Shown one piece after another: positions 40,829 to 51,099 of a stretch of 64,000 nt of DNA. Numbering within the stretch: the stretch's first letter is position 1; the number at the start of each line of letters is the position of its first letter. Source of the DNA: Adineta steineri (lineage: Eukaryota; Rotifera; Eurotatoria; Adinetida; Adinetidae); NCBI GenBank assembly GCA_905250115.1, contig CAJNOI010000359.1:1-64000 (forward strand). Reading direction: 5' to 3'. The notes beneath the pieces are model-generated. The model was not told the origin of the DNA. It searched no databases and worked only from the letters and a program-made list of their open reading frames with translations. Made by a program: the position numbers and the translations under genes.

Positions 40829-41683
40829 TTTCCAAATCAATATATTTAATTCTAGGATTTATTTGAATGAAAATTTATGATTTCATAAGAGTTCTCTACT
40901 GAAATCGTAATATTAAAATAAAAGTGTATCAGATAATAGGTTGTCCTTAGATAAATTTACAATTAGAGGTCAAAAAAGTTGTAATGATAAACAAATATAT
41001 TTCGATAAAAGTAATTGTCTTTTGTTCTCTCTTTATATGATGAAACCTTCAATGATTATAATCGGATATTCGATCGAATAGTATTATACTCTTACTCTTA
41101 TGAGAGAGATATTTTATCTATATGATTTAATGTGTAAGTGCACATAATAAGATAAAAATCAGTTGTATTGTATTCTCCACCTCCCACAATAAATATAAAA
41201 TCAATGTTAAATATCGAAGCAATGATATATTTTAGCTTATAATAATCGTAGCAATGCTCCTTAAACACATGCATGAATAAAACTTATTATCTCACCTGTA
41301 AGAACAGCAAGAAAAAAAGAAAATGTATGACTGATTTCATGTACGAATACAAAAGATAGTTAGTATGGATTATTTTGTATTTTTGTTGCCTCACAAGTCC
41401 AAGGTTTATATTAAATATTAAAGTAATTGTATATTCTGCTTATTTAGAATAATATTTTTAACAATTATAAATGACTGATCATTTAAAAGTAATTAAGTGG
41501 CGAGTGTATATAAAAAAGATAAAAAAAATAAGATAAACGTTAATTATTATATGACCGATCTCTGAATAAAGTACAAAGTCTAGTAGAATAATTCGAAACT
41601 ATCCTATTTTTTATGAATATATATCATATACAGATTATAGAGGAACCTAAAATCTAGGGGAAAGTAAAATGATTTTATTTTTT
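40829..41683. repeat. direct repeat copy B (pairs with 38882-39783)
   Basis: Second copy of the repeat, same orientation. It lacks roughly 45 bp of copy A in total, notably around 39743-39762, next to the right end. Divergence is mostly single-base changes plus short indels in A/T runs, so the duplication is not brand-new. Confidence 0.85.
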
Positions 41684-42108
41684 TTCTAAAAAAACTATGG
41701 AAAGATTTAGTTTCTGACTGCTACTAATAAAATATTTTAATCATCAAAATGCAATTTACGACACAAGCAAATTTGTGAAAAAGTCTGACTAAAACTGTTA
41801 GAGAAATGCTTCCATATAAGTTTTTGAAAAAAATACTCATCCACCTTTTATCTTGAAATGAACAATAGTATCTATTAACTTAACAAGAATAATTTTCAAC
41901 CTTTCATCTCTCTCATGTATTCTGTTTATTACTTGTCTCTCTAATCAATAACTATAAAAATTTGAAGAAATAAATTCTGAAATTTTTATTTGTAAGATCA
42001 ACAATCATGTACAATTGTATATGTAAAAAAAAAGTTCTGTATGTTAGTAGAATGTGATAATATCTTGAAGCGATATTTAAATGAAAATTAACGCATAAAA
42101 TGCAAAGT

Positions 42109-43634
42109 CTATCGATGAGGTGGTGGTGCTGCAGCTAGAACGACACCTGGTGGAGCATGAGCATGAGCATGGCCATGTTCAAAATGAAAATTCTTTTCTC
42201 CATGTACACCTGCCATATGTTCTCGAAATCTAAATAAAAAGTTAATTGATTTCAATTCAAATAAAAGAAAAAAGAAAAGTTCATACTTATCAAAACAAAC
42301 TTGTGACATATCACGTACAGATGAACCAACATGAACCATTTTATAAAGAGACTAAAATGAAAATAATAATAACAAAAAAAAAACGATGCGAATATTATAA
42401 ATAAATTTAACTTACAAGAAAGATAAGAATATGAACGAGAATAAAATAAATGACAAAAAATGTTCGACTTTGATGTGATGAGAGAATAAATTTACCAAAG
42501 TTTAAAGCAAATTTTTCATGAATTTTAAGTGATTCATATTTCTTTTGTTTTTCCTTCAAAATAAAATCAAATATAAATCTATATATAAACATTAAATTAT
42601 TCAATACTTGTTTCGTAAAATTAGTAAACGGATCCAATGATGCATCATAACCACGTGAATACCGATCAATAGGATCATCTGTTCCACGTGTTGTCTATAA
42701 AAATACAATACAATTATATTATTCTAAGAGGAATCTCATAGCTATCATATTAATAATGTTTCTGATTTTTAATCATCTTATCATTTAGAAAGATTCTCTC
42801 TAAAACTATTAATTGGTATGTTATGCAGGGACGTCCGTAGAGGTGGGATCGATCCCCCCTCCCCGCAAAAAAACTGAAATAACTGGAGGAGAGTACAAGT
42901 CGAACAATTTTCAGAGATTTGGAATAACCTTTTTCTACGATGTACTTTTCTGCAGAGTCGTCAATCCTCCCGAAAAAATTTCTGCGGACGTGTCTGATGT
43001 TATGTCATTTAATTAAAATAAGATTTCAATCAATTTTAGTGGATAAAAGTTTTTTTTACTGAATACATACAGGATAATTTTGAACGAATTTAATTTTTTT
43101 CATATAATTTTATATTGTCCGATCGAAGTTTATCCATTTCATTTTGAGATATATTCGTTTGTTGTTTTAATGAAACATTTTTCTAAATACAAAAAAAAAG
43201 AGTTTTCTTATAGAAAAAAAAAATCGATTTATTTAAATTACGTGCTCTAATTCAACATTACGAATACGAAATCGTTCACGTTGACTAATAACAATAGCAG
43301 TTAATGCTTCATCCGATGTTGTATCACGTGATGAAACATGTGAAAACGAATTCTTAAACGATGCTGGAGATGTCGATGATTGATTTAATACATCTTCAAT
43401 TATTATAGTTTCATTTGAATTACTATTACTTGTTTGTCCCTAAATAAAAAACAAATAAAATACATCGAAATTTATAAAAAGAAAAAAAACAATCCACTTC
43501 AGGTCCTCGTCGAAATAATTCAGTAACACCACTAACACTTAATAAATCTTTTTTAAGTTGAATATTCAATTGTTTTAATTCATTATTTGCATTTTCAAAA
43601 TCTCGACAACGTTTATCAAGTTCATGAAATCGTT
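42109..43634 (-). CDS. CASP: CASP-type 3' exons of the CUX1/CASP locus (Golgi coiled-coil membrane protein)
   Basis: Seven short exons. 43634-43498 is coiled coil (RFHELDKRCRDFENANNELK). 43439-43242 ends SQRERFRIRNVELEH, matching the SQRERFRxRNxELE of CASP. About 43183-43065 has DKLRSDNIKLYEK. About 42693-42640 has DDPIDRYSRGYDASLDPF. About 42554-42418 has YESLKIHEKFALNFGKFIL and a transmembrane helix (FFVIYFILVHILIFL). 42349-42293 has SLYKMVHVGSSVRDMSQVC. 42230-42109 is a His-rich tail (HFEHGHAHAHAPP), stop at 42109-42111. CASP is a tail-anchored Golgi protein made from the CUX1 gene by alternative splicing to 3' exons lying beyond the homeodomain exons, which is the arrangement here. In the NIKLYEK exon a run of seven A (43094-43100) shifts the frame; six would restore the family sequence, so this is a real frameshift or a homopolymer sequence error. 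The 5' coiled-coil exons are absent. Confidence 0.88.
42818..43004. mobile_element. hAT-type MITE in a CASP intron, with 8-bp target duplication
   Basis: A 171-bp element (42826-42996) with terminal inverted repeats CAGGGACGTCCGTAGA and (complement) CAGACACGTCCGCAGA, flanked by perfect 8-bp direct repeats ATGTTATG at 42818-42825 and 42997-43004. CAGGG-type ends plus an 8-bp duplication are the signature of the hAT superfamily. There is no transposase, so it is non-autonomous. It sits in the intron between the IKLYEK exon and the LDPF exon and leaves the splice sites intact. Confidence 0.9.
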
Positions 43635-44366
43635 CTAAATAAATGAAAAACATTCATTTTATTTTCCACACATACGAAAAAAAATTTGAGGATAAAAAAA
43701 AGAAAAGCTTATTATCACCATATACGATATTCTTCTTTCTTTCTTTCTTTTCTCTCTGTCCTTGAACCTGAAATAAATAAATTCAAAGCATATTCAATAT
43801 TATACAAAAAAGACAAATAGAAAAATTTTATTAATATTTGAACAAAAAAAGAAATCATAATTCACACATATTAAACTTCTTTCGCAAAAATTGTTTTTGT
43901 TAAATACAATAAAAACGGTGGAATGTTAGTAAATCATTTGATATTTAGTATTCTTTTGTTAGATGTATATACTGTATTCTTTCTCATTTATTGCACGCGC
44001 ACACAACATCGAAATATAAACAAAAATTATAATCTGTTCAAATAAAAAACAAAAAAAGAAAAAGAACTGAAGAAAAGAAAACGAAACAATCATATATCAC
44101 GCCATTCTCTTTGTTTGTATTTTTTTTAATGCACTTGTTAAAGCAGCTGGGTTTGTTCACGACTAGTTTTAATACTTGAGTGATACTCACAAATATATAT
44201 ATATATAATAGAACAAAACGAACAATAACAACAATAAAAAATGTTGAGCATTAAAAAGAAAAAAGAAAAGAAAAACGCCAAAAAAAAAGAAAAAGAAAAT
44301 TACAAAATCACCAATTGGTTTTTTTTCTAATATCACCTTGGCTAAATAAAAATACATTTTTTTTTG
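43635..44366. other. 3' UTR/intron between homeodomain exon and CASP exons
   Basis: Purine- and A-rich low-complexity DNA between the homeodomain stop (44367) and the first CASP-type exon. It would be 3' UTR for the CUX-type transcript and intron for the CASP-type one. No further exon recognised. Confidence 0.6.
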
Positions 44367-46423
44367 TTAAGTATTAGTATCAACAGAATTTGTTGATTCA
44401 TTCGTTGTTTGATTTGATAGTATTGTGTCATTATAATTATCATTCTCAGTTATTGATTCATTATGTAGTTTTTTCGTAGTAATAATTTTTTGTGGAATAG
44501 ATTTTCGCTTTTTACTACTTGAACTAAATGTAGATATCGAAAGAGTAGGCTTTTGTTCGTCGATTAAAGAGATAATATTTGTTGATGATGTTGCTAAACT
44601 AATTGGACTAGTCGAACTATCTGAATCATTTGTCGTATTAAACCATGAATTATTTAAGGGTACAATTGTTGGTAAAGTATTATCTTCATCATTATCATCA
44701 TCATCGTCATCATTATTATCAGTTAAAGGCGTCGAAGATATTTTATTTGTATCTTTCGTATACGTATTAGGTTTAGTTCCCATTCGGGCAATATGAAACC
44801 AATTCGATATTTTGTTCATTGGCAAGGATAATTCATCAACGAGTTGTTCTAATTTTGCTTGACTTAGATAAGGTTCACTTTCGAATATTTGTTTCAATCT
44901 ACGACGTTGATCTTCTGTAGATATATATCGACGTTTTAAAGTAGGATTATTGTTACTTTCTGTATCATGATTCTGTGATTTTGTTGTAGGACGAATACTA
45001 CGACGTAGAACTGTAAACAAAATCAAATGAATTAATAAAATATTGAAAAAATTTTATGTTTACTATCTCGTTCTTGTTTCGAAGCAAGTAATTTTTGTAC
45101 ATTGTCGGTGTCACAAAACCAACTATACATACGTATATATGGTTCACGACCTTTGACACTTAATGCATACCATGGTCGCGGTTTTGATAGTGTTTCACTA
45201 ACTGTACCTTGAGAAAGATTAAGAACAGCTTCGCCTAAATAACAAAACAATGCAATGTTTTTTTATTTTATAGAGTTGATCTATATCAAACACACGTTGA
45301 CCAATACTGTATGAAGAAAGTAATTCACGTACTTATGAACTTAAATGTTCAGTATCAATTGTAGCTAAATATACAATAATAAAAAATAAAGAATTTCTTT
45401 AAATTATTATTAATTTACTTGGTAAAGATATTTCTGGTGAATCATATAGTGACATTTGTGATTTTGTAGTTAACTGTGGTCATAATTGATCTTTATTAGT
45501 TTTTGAACGAGATTTTGATTTTTTATTATTATTAGTATTTATTTTTGTTGTTGATATTGTTGTTCCATTTAATGATGATAATGATAAACTTTCATTTGAT
45601 ACTATATGTAAACAATCATTTGATTGTGAATCAATAGAATTTTCATTCGATACGAAATTATTTAAATGACAACCATTTAATGTTAATGGTGATGAAGATA
45701 ATGTTACAGTATGTGTAAGTTGTTTGATAGCATTTGAATCATCCAAAAATAAACGCATACGTATAAATGGTTCACGACCTTTTTGTGTTAATAATTCCCA
45801 TTGTTTAGGTCGAGCAAGAATATCACTTGAAGAAAAAAAAATAATATTATTATTTAAAAAGAAAATTTGTTTTTTTGATTTTTACCTAACACTTCCTTGA
45901 GATAAACCAAGTATTTTCTCACCAAAATGTCTTTGAGATATACTATAACGACTTAATATATCTTTAATAGTTGTAACTAATTCCATTGTATTAATACATC
46001 GATATTTCGCTATATCTTGTTCATTTAATGGTGTTACAATTGTTTTATTATTTTTAACGACAGTTTGTTTATTTATTGTAGTTTAATCTGTATCAATTTT
46101 CATACTTAAATCTAATGGAATTTCTGTTGTATCTTTATCAATATCATCTTCATTTTTTTGTTCACTTTCATCTGTATCTGGTGATGATTTTAATTGTTTA
46201 AATAACGTATTATTTCGAACAATTTCTTGTAACATTAACCAATTATGATAATTATCTGGTTGAGGACAAAGAACATTATTGGATGGATAAGATTCATTTT
46301 TAAGTCTATTTGTTGTTTGCATTAATAATGATGGGACAAATGCTGAAAATATGGCGGGAGGTATAAATGAATTTTGTTCGGAAGGTGAAGGTGCTCTTGA
46401 TTATGCTGCTGATGATGATGCTG
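44367..46423 (-). pseudogene. CUX1: CUX/cut homeobox exons with in-frame stops (two CUT domains and homeodomain)
   Basis: Cut-class transcription factor exons. 46423-45886 has an acidic stretch ending PLDLSMK, then CUT1 (INTMELVTTIKDILSRYSIS, FGEKILGLSQGSV). It continues in 45825-45419 ([20 protein letters not shown]). CUT2 is in 45364-45287 (VRELLSSYSIGQRVF) and 45234-45064 (GEAVLNLSQGTVSETLSKPR). The homeodomain exon 45010-44367 has RRLKQIFESEPYLSQAKLEQ and the cut-class helix NWFHIAR, then an Asp-rich tail. Phases are consistent throughout, which exposes three in-frame stops: TAA 46083-46085, TGA 45480-45482, and TAA 45333-45335 in CUT2 where a codon of the first helix is expected. The donor after CUT2 part 1 reads AT instead of GT (45286-45285). 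Only two CUT domains are seen; vertebrate CUX has three. The upstream shared coiled-coil exons are missing at the junction with inverted PKS sequence. Probably a decaying duplicate in a degenerate-tetraploid genome. Confidence 0.85.
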
Positions 46424-47046
46424 AAGGTGTACATTCATTAGCTGCTGTTTCATTATATAATTGGTTAGGTCAAGAAACTGGCATTTATATACCATTAGTT
46501 GATCTTCTTCAAGGACTTTCAATTGAAAAAATTGCAACACTTGTTTATAATAAACTTAATGAAAAAGAATAAACAACATCATCAGGTACAAAAGAACAAG
46601 ATTCAGATTTTGAGTTGATTAATGAAAATGAAGCTCAATACTCCAAGACATCCGCATATACTCGTTTAGAAAATATCATTTGTCTACATCGTTCGAATCA
46701 AAATAATACTTCAACTCTTTTTTGTATTACTCAAATATCAAATGATAATAATAATGAAGATCTATTTACATTTTTTATTGATAAATTATCTAAGCAAAAA
46801 GATGAAACATCATGAAATGATATCTATGCTTTACAAATACCATCATCTCTTTCTTCATCTTTTATATCTACATATGCTCAAAATCTTATTACACAAATGC
46901 GTCGTATTCAACCATGTGGATCATATCAAATAGTAGCTATTCGAAATAAACTACAAGAAACTATTGCTCATGAAATGCTAAAACAACTCGAAACACACTC
47001 ACTCATTGCTAATACTCAATTACATCTTTTAGATGCTCACAATTAA
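46424..47046 (+). pseudogene. inverted ACP-thioesterase tail of the second PKS copy
   Basis: The plus strand reads GVHSLAAVSLYNWLGQETGI, colinear with the ACP of the intact PKS. The phosphopantetheine serine survives, but the preceding Met-Asp are changed to Val-His. It continues through LVDLLQGLSIEKIATLVYNK to a stop at 46570, then RLENIICLHRSNQNNTSTLF, a TGA at 46813, and MRRIQPCGSYQIVAIRNKLQ to a stop at 47044-47046. It ends at the same point as the intact PKS and has the same RNK in place of the thioesterase serine. It faces the opposite way to the pseudogene body at 30.7-36.5 kb, which lacks exactly this part, and it abuts the CUX exons at about 46424. A local inversion or translocation is the simplest reading. 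Confidence 0.9.
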
Positions 47047-47711
47047 AATATATTCATAATTCTTATTTATTAAATCTATTTCATATATATCGATTGTTGT
47101 AGTATACTAATATTTGTAGACTTTTTAATAATTAAAACTAGTAAATTTCTTCGATAAAAATCTTAAATTTTATCATCAATTATATTAGGATCAACAAGAC
47201 TATATCACATGAATATGTAGAAATTCTTATCAACAATATCTACTTTTCAACCTTATGAAAAGCTCCCTACCAGTCGAAAAATGTGATATACTTCAGAGAA
47301 GTCAGTTTTCGAGAAAAGTGTACCTTTTCACAAAATATGCAAAATTTTGATTTTTTCTTATGATTTTCAGCGTATCAAAATGAACAAATAAGATCAAACA
47401 TTAAAACTAAATATTTATCACAAGCCTAGTATAAAAAAAATAAATGTAGACATCAGCAAAAGAAATACTTATGATAGAAAGTGAAACAGTGACTAAACGT
47501 TGATCTTTGATAAATCAATAAATTATGGTAGAATTGCTTCAATATATAAACTGATTACAATTTAAGTAATTATTAGATATAAAGAGACAGAAGCGAAGTG
47601 ACTAACATAAAAGTGATGATCAGGAACCATTTCTTTGATTGAATTGTAGAAGATATTTTTTTCATTTTATTTTTGAATATATATATGATTCCCGTGTCTC
47701 GAAGGAAACGG
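47047..47711. other. AT-rich spacer
   Basis: Nothing coding was recognised between the PKS tail fragment and the U2 gene. Directly beyond the U2 3' end lies a short GC-rich stem (about 47690-47712, CCCGTTTC..GACACGGG on the minus strand), which may belong to 3'-end formation of the snRNA. Confidence 0.5.
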
Positions 47712-47904
47712 GAGTGGACCAAACTCAACGGCACTGCAGTGTCGAGATGATCCGTAGCACAGGTCCGAGTGAACTCGGGTGATCCTGGCCGATGTCCAAA
47801 AATCCGCTTGAAAGAGCCTGGCCTCAATGAGACCAGCGCCGGCTTTCAAACCGACGAGAACAGATACTACACTTTGATCTTAGCCGAAAAGGCCGAGAAG
47901 CGAT
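47712..47904 (-). ncRNA. U2: U2 spliceosomal snRNA
   Basis: The 5' end at 47904 reads ATCGCTTCTCGGCCTTTTCG then GCTAAGATCAAAGTGTAGTA, the conserved U2 5' domain. It includes the GTAGTA branch-point pairing sequence (47870-47865), with one extra C in the stem-loop I region and one extra A before GTGTAGTA relative to the common sequence. The Sm site ATTTTTGG is at 47803-47796, about 101 nt from the 5' end as in other animals. A stem-loop IV like element, CACTGCAGTG, is near 47731-47742. The part between these landmarks is GC-rich and much diverged but forms stems. The 3' end is estimated from the usual length of about 190 nt. U2 serves cis-splicing and also spliced-leader trans-splicing. Confidence 0.93.
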
Positions 47905-48186
47905 AACTAAACACTCAAATTCATCACATTTTAGTGAAGTGATTGGTCATGTAAAATGTGAATAAACTCATTGATTTTTTCATACAAGAGAGAGAGAGAG
48001 AAACAATCGATTATTATTTTTCGAGAATTTCCACATCATTTAGTATGAGTCATAGATGATAAAGATTTCACAAGAACGACAGTGCAGTGCACAATATTCG
48101 TGCCCATTCTAATCGAATAAGAAAAGTGATATAGACATGACTAGACTAGACTACAGTACTGTTCTTTCTTTATTTTTAATTTATAG

Positions 48187-48295
48187 AAAGTGTTGCTCTG
48201 GCAGACTAGTGTTACCACCAATCCGCATTTTATCGTCATCGCAACATGTATTTGATCGGGAGTGATCTTTACCTCTTGGTAAGTTGTAATAAGCA
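48187..48295 (-). ncRNA. spliced-leader (SL) RNA gene copy, left, minus strand
   Basis: On the minus strand, 48295-48273 carries GCTTATTACAACTTACCAAG then AG, followed at once by a splice donor (GTAAAG). This matches 22 of 23 positions of the bdelloid rotifer spliced leader as I recall it; the first base is T where G is expected. About 86 nt of intron-like SL RNA body follow to 48187, giving about 109 nt, close to the known SL RNA gene length. A closing stem can form between TGTTGC and GCAACA. The expected U-rich Sm site is poor here (GATAAAATGCGG), so this copy may be weak or dead. Its partner is the inverted copy at 48428-48539. Confidence 0.8.
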
Positions 48296-48427
48296 ACTTC
48301 TCTCAACACCCTTCAAAGCTCGATATTCACTTTGTCTTTGCATATATCATGTTAAGAGACAGAAAAGAAAGAATGAAATGTGTAAAGACAAAGCAGATGT
48401 CGTGCTCTGTAGACGATCGAGAAAAGT
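48296..48427. promoter_or_regulatory. shared upstream region of two divergent SL RNA genes
   Basis: 132 bp between the 5' ends of the two SL RNA copies. It continues the inverted symmetry in part: AACTTCTCTC against GAGAAAAGTT at the edges, and TTTGTCTTTGCA against GTAAAGACAAAG further in. Such paired motifs upstream of small-RNA genes suggest duplicated promoter elements of PSE type, but no consensus for this group could be applied. Inference only. Confidence 0.45.
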
Positions 48428-48539
48428 TGCTTATTACAAACTTACCAAGAGGTAAAGATCACTCCCGATCAAAAATACATGTTGCGATGACGAAATTGTG
48501 CGGACTGGTGGTAACACTAGTCTGCCAGAGCAACACTTT
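48428..48539 (+). ncRNA. spliced-leader (SL) RNA gene copy, right, plus strand
   Basis: 48429-48451 reads GCTTATTACAAACTTACCAA then GAG, the bdelloid SL with one extra A, followed by the donor GTAAAG at 48452. The body up to 48539 is nearly the same as in the left copy (ATCACTCCCGATCAAA, ATGTTGCGATGACGA, TGGTGGTAACACTAGTCTGC). A candidate Sm-like stretch, AAATTGTG, is somewhat better than in the left copy. The copy ends in a T run. The inserted A inside the leader makes it unlikely to supply the standard leader unless variant leaders are used. Confidence 0.78.
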
Positions 48540-51099
48540 TTCATATAAAATTATCAAAAGAAAGCTTATTAACTATTGTCATTATTTGTCTATATATTTT
48601 CATATGCGGGTCACACAGAGAAATATCTTTACGAGACGACGTTTTCAATAAAAACAAAATATTGTTTATATGTAAAAAAGTATATTATTGTGGAATTTAA
48701 AAGTAGATGTTAATTTCTTCACTAATTCTAAATGATATCCACCAATCATATCTTCGATTTCTTTCTGAAGAGAATATTTTTAGATTGAAAATGATATAAT
48801 GAAGAAAAGTTTTGTTGATTTGAAAACAGAAACTATTTGAATAAAAGTAACTTGTCGATGAAAAAATGTTTTATCTGATATGAAATCAATGTTAAATCTA
48901 TGAATAGTTGAATATCAATCAAGTATTTCTCTGTTTTCCTTTGAATTGATTTATATAAATGTAGTGATCTAACAAGTGACAAAACTTTTCATCTTTAGAA
49001 TTATATTAAAACAAAATGAACACTACCCTTTTATTTTATCAATTAAACCGATTTTTTGTTAATTGTTCACCATCGGGAAGATTGTATATCTATGTATAAG
49101 ACTATTTTTATCAATGAGATTAATAATTAAAAACAAACAAACAACAGTAGGTCAATCAATTGATAAATTAAACATAAACCTAAAAGTCAATTTCTAATAC
49201 AAGAATTCCGGATGATAAATTAATTATTTTTCATTGTAGTATTACATAATGGTTAGAAATTATTTCTCACTGAAAATACTTCATTCTCTGATATGAACTG
49301 CTGCTACAGGACTATTGATGATGTTATGATATAGAACAAAGAAGTTATTCTTGTTTTAAACATCACTTTTTTAACAATATACTGTTGATTTAATTCGAAT
49401 ATAGTCTTTATTTGTTTATTGAAGATTCATATGATCTATTCACACCATAATGATTCATTCGAGTTTATATTTTTCTTTTTTCGAAATTTCAATTGGATTA
49501 TATAGTATACTACTCTTATGATAGAAACATAACAAAGTATCATACAAGATAATCAAAAATAAAGAAATGATCTTTTTAAATCACTAATATTAAATTTATC
49601 TTTTATAATTGTCAAAATTAGTTTACAATCGATGAAAAACAAACCTTTGAAGAGATACAGCAAGCCAAAACGAAAAATATTCAATTCATTTCTCGTTGCA
49701 ACCCACATATGTACAGATACTTCACTTACACTGACTGTATACATACAAGAACGAAAAAAGAAAAGATGGCAACTATAATAATCATATATGAAAGTTTGTT
49801 TTGTTCGTTGTCAGTTTACTGTTTTTGTTGATCTCTCGCGCACTTTATATTTACATTTTTAAGAGCATCTAAAACAGAATACAATTATTTACTATTAAAT
49901 AATAGCTGTGTCGTAGGTAAATTTTCTTTTCCCGGAATGATTGTGAATTTATAGAAGCTACGAACATACTCTCGATAATAGCTTCTTATTTTTCAAGTTA
50001 AACAAAGAGCGATAATTTGTGCCTTGAACACATTCTTACCGATGTTTAAACTGCATATTCTATGAATACAAGTAAAAAAAACATGTATACGATCTATTCT
50101 TAATATAAGATAGGGTATGTCCATTAATTCCACAATGTGCACAACATAAGTTATAGTGTAACAGATTGCTCTCAATAGATCTTAATCAAGACATTCTTAT
50201 AGAATACACAATTTAACTGAAATATCATTGATAATGTTCTTTTTTATTAAATTATATTTATTATGAGCACGATTATACTGATAAATGTATGATTTATTTG
50301 ACTTTTCATCGATTAATATCAAAATTTGTAAAATACATGCGAAATCTCTGTATTTAAAATACAAGATCATTGTTAACACTGTAATTTGTAATGTAAAAAT
50401 ATCCTGTAATCTGATTTTTCTTCTGATTGATTAATTCAGTGTCTATAGAATGATTAATATAGAATTGTTGTGAATCTCGCTCTAATGAAATAACAAAATG
50501 GTGAATGACAGAGAGAGAAAAAGAAAGAATAGAATGCGCTGAAAGAATTGTTTCTTTTTCTTTCTAGATTCTATCGATGAAAAAGTGCCACATATACATT
50601 ATACTCAAAACAAAAATGGGTATTTGTTACTATCGGAAACTCTTTTATGGCTTCTGAATAGCTCAGAAACCACACGAAACGTTTCCGAATCGCTCGGAAA
50701 CTATAAAAGAGTTTCCGATAGTCACAAATACCCGTTTTTTAAGAGTATAAATCACCGAAGTAATTGTGCCAACGTATGTAACACTAAATTGGCAAGAAAA
50801 AAACAAAGTAATGTGTTGTCCTCCTTATATATGGTTGGTTTCAATGTTGTAAATTGCCACTTTTTCTTCGTCTCTCGTTTTTTTCCTGTTATATATTGAA
50901 ACCGTGTTACGATAGTAACTAGGTACAGTTTGTCTTCTCATAACTACAAAATAATAACACAGACATTGTGTGTCGCGGAAAAATCTAGAAAAAACAAGTT
51001 GTCGCCTATGTAAATCAATATTGGAATCTACGATGTCACTCTAATCACTACACTCAATTACAGATTCACATTCATCATCAAGTTACAACTCAGATCAAT
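48540..51099. other. AT-rich intergenic DNA upstream of the ART-TPR gene
   Basis: No gene recognised. It holds one short TA-flanked MITE (50602-50747) about 350 bp before the ART-TPR start codon; the promoter of that gene is presumably within 50750-51099. Minus-strand frames at 49553-50379 are AT-driven. Confidence 0.55.
50602..50747. repeat. short foldback MITE, TA-flanked
   Basis: The 146-bp element begins TACTCAAAACAAAAATGGGT and ends with the approximate complement. The inner arms (ACTATCGGAAACTCTTTTAT) are perfect for 20 bp. TA duplications are at 50600-50601 and 50748-50749. It sits just upstream of the ART-TPR gene. Confidence 0.8.

Larger units (their letters stand above)
36478..42108. 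other. repeat-rich intergenic region
   Basis: No gene recognised. It contains a 415-bp near-perfect foldback element (38088-38502) and a pair of about 0.85-kb direct repeats (38882-39783 and 40829-41683) separated by about 1.0 kb. Open frames here (37255-37488, 37793-38020, 39070-39285) are short and AT-driven, and the last lies within a repeat copy. Confidence 0.6.

Noticed and set aside
38882..41683. Complete LTR retrotransposon
   Set aside because: No gag/pol sequence, primer-binding site or TG..CA ends seen, so only direct repeats are reported.
46322..46540. His/Gln-rich 72-aa minus-strand frame over the PKS tail and CUX border
   Set aside because: It is a shadow frame; the supported frames are the CUX exon on the minus strand and the ACP remnant on the plus strand.
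47573..47849. Minus-strand open frames of 84 and 60 aa
   Set aside because: They overlap the U2 snRNA gene and its 3' stem; the reading is fortuitous in GC-rich RNA-coding DNA.
48246..48651. Two plus-strand open frames (69 and 100 aa)
   Set aside because: They run through both SL RNA copies and the inverted repeat between them, and the protein sequences have no domain.
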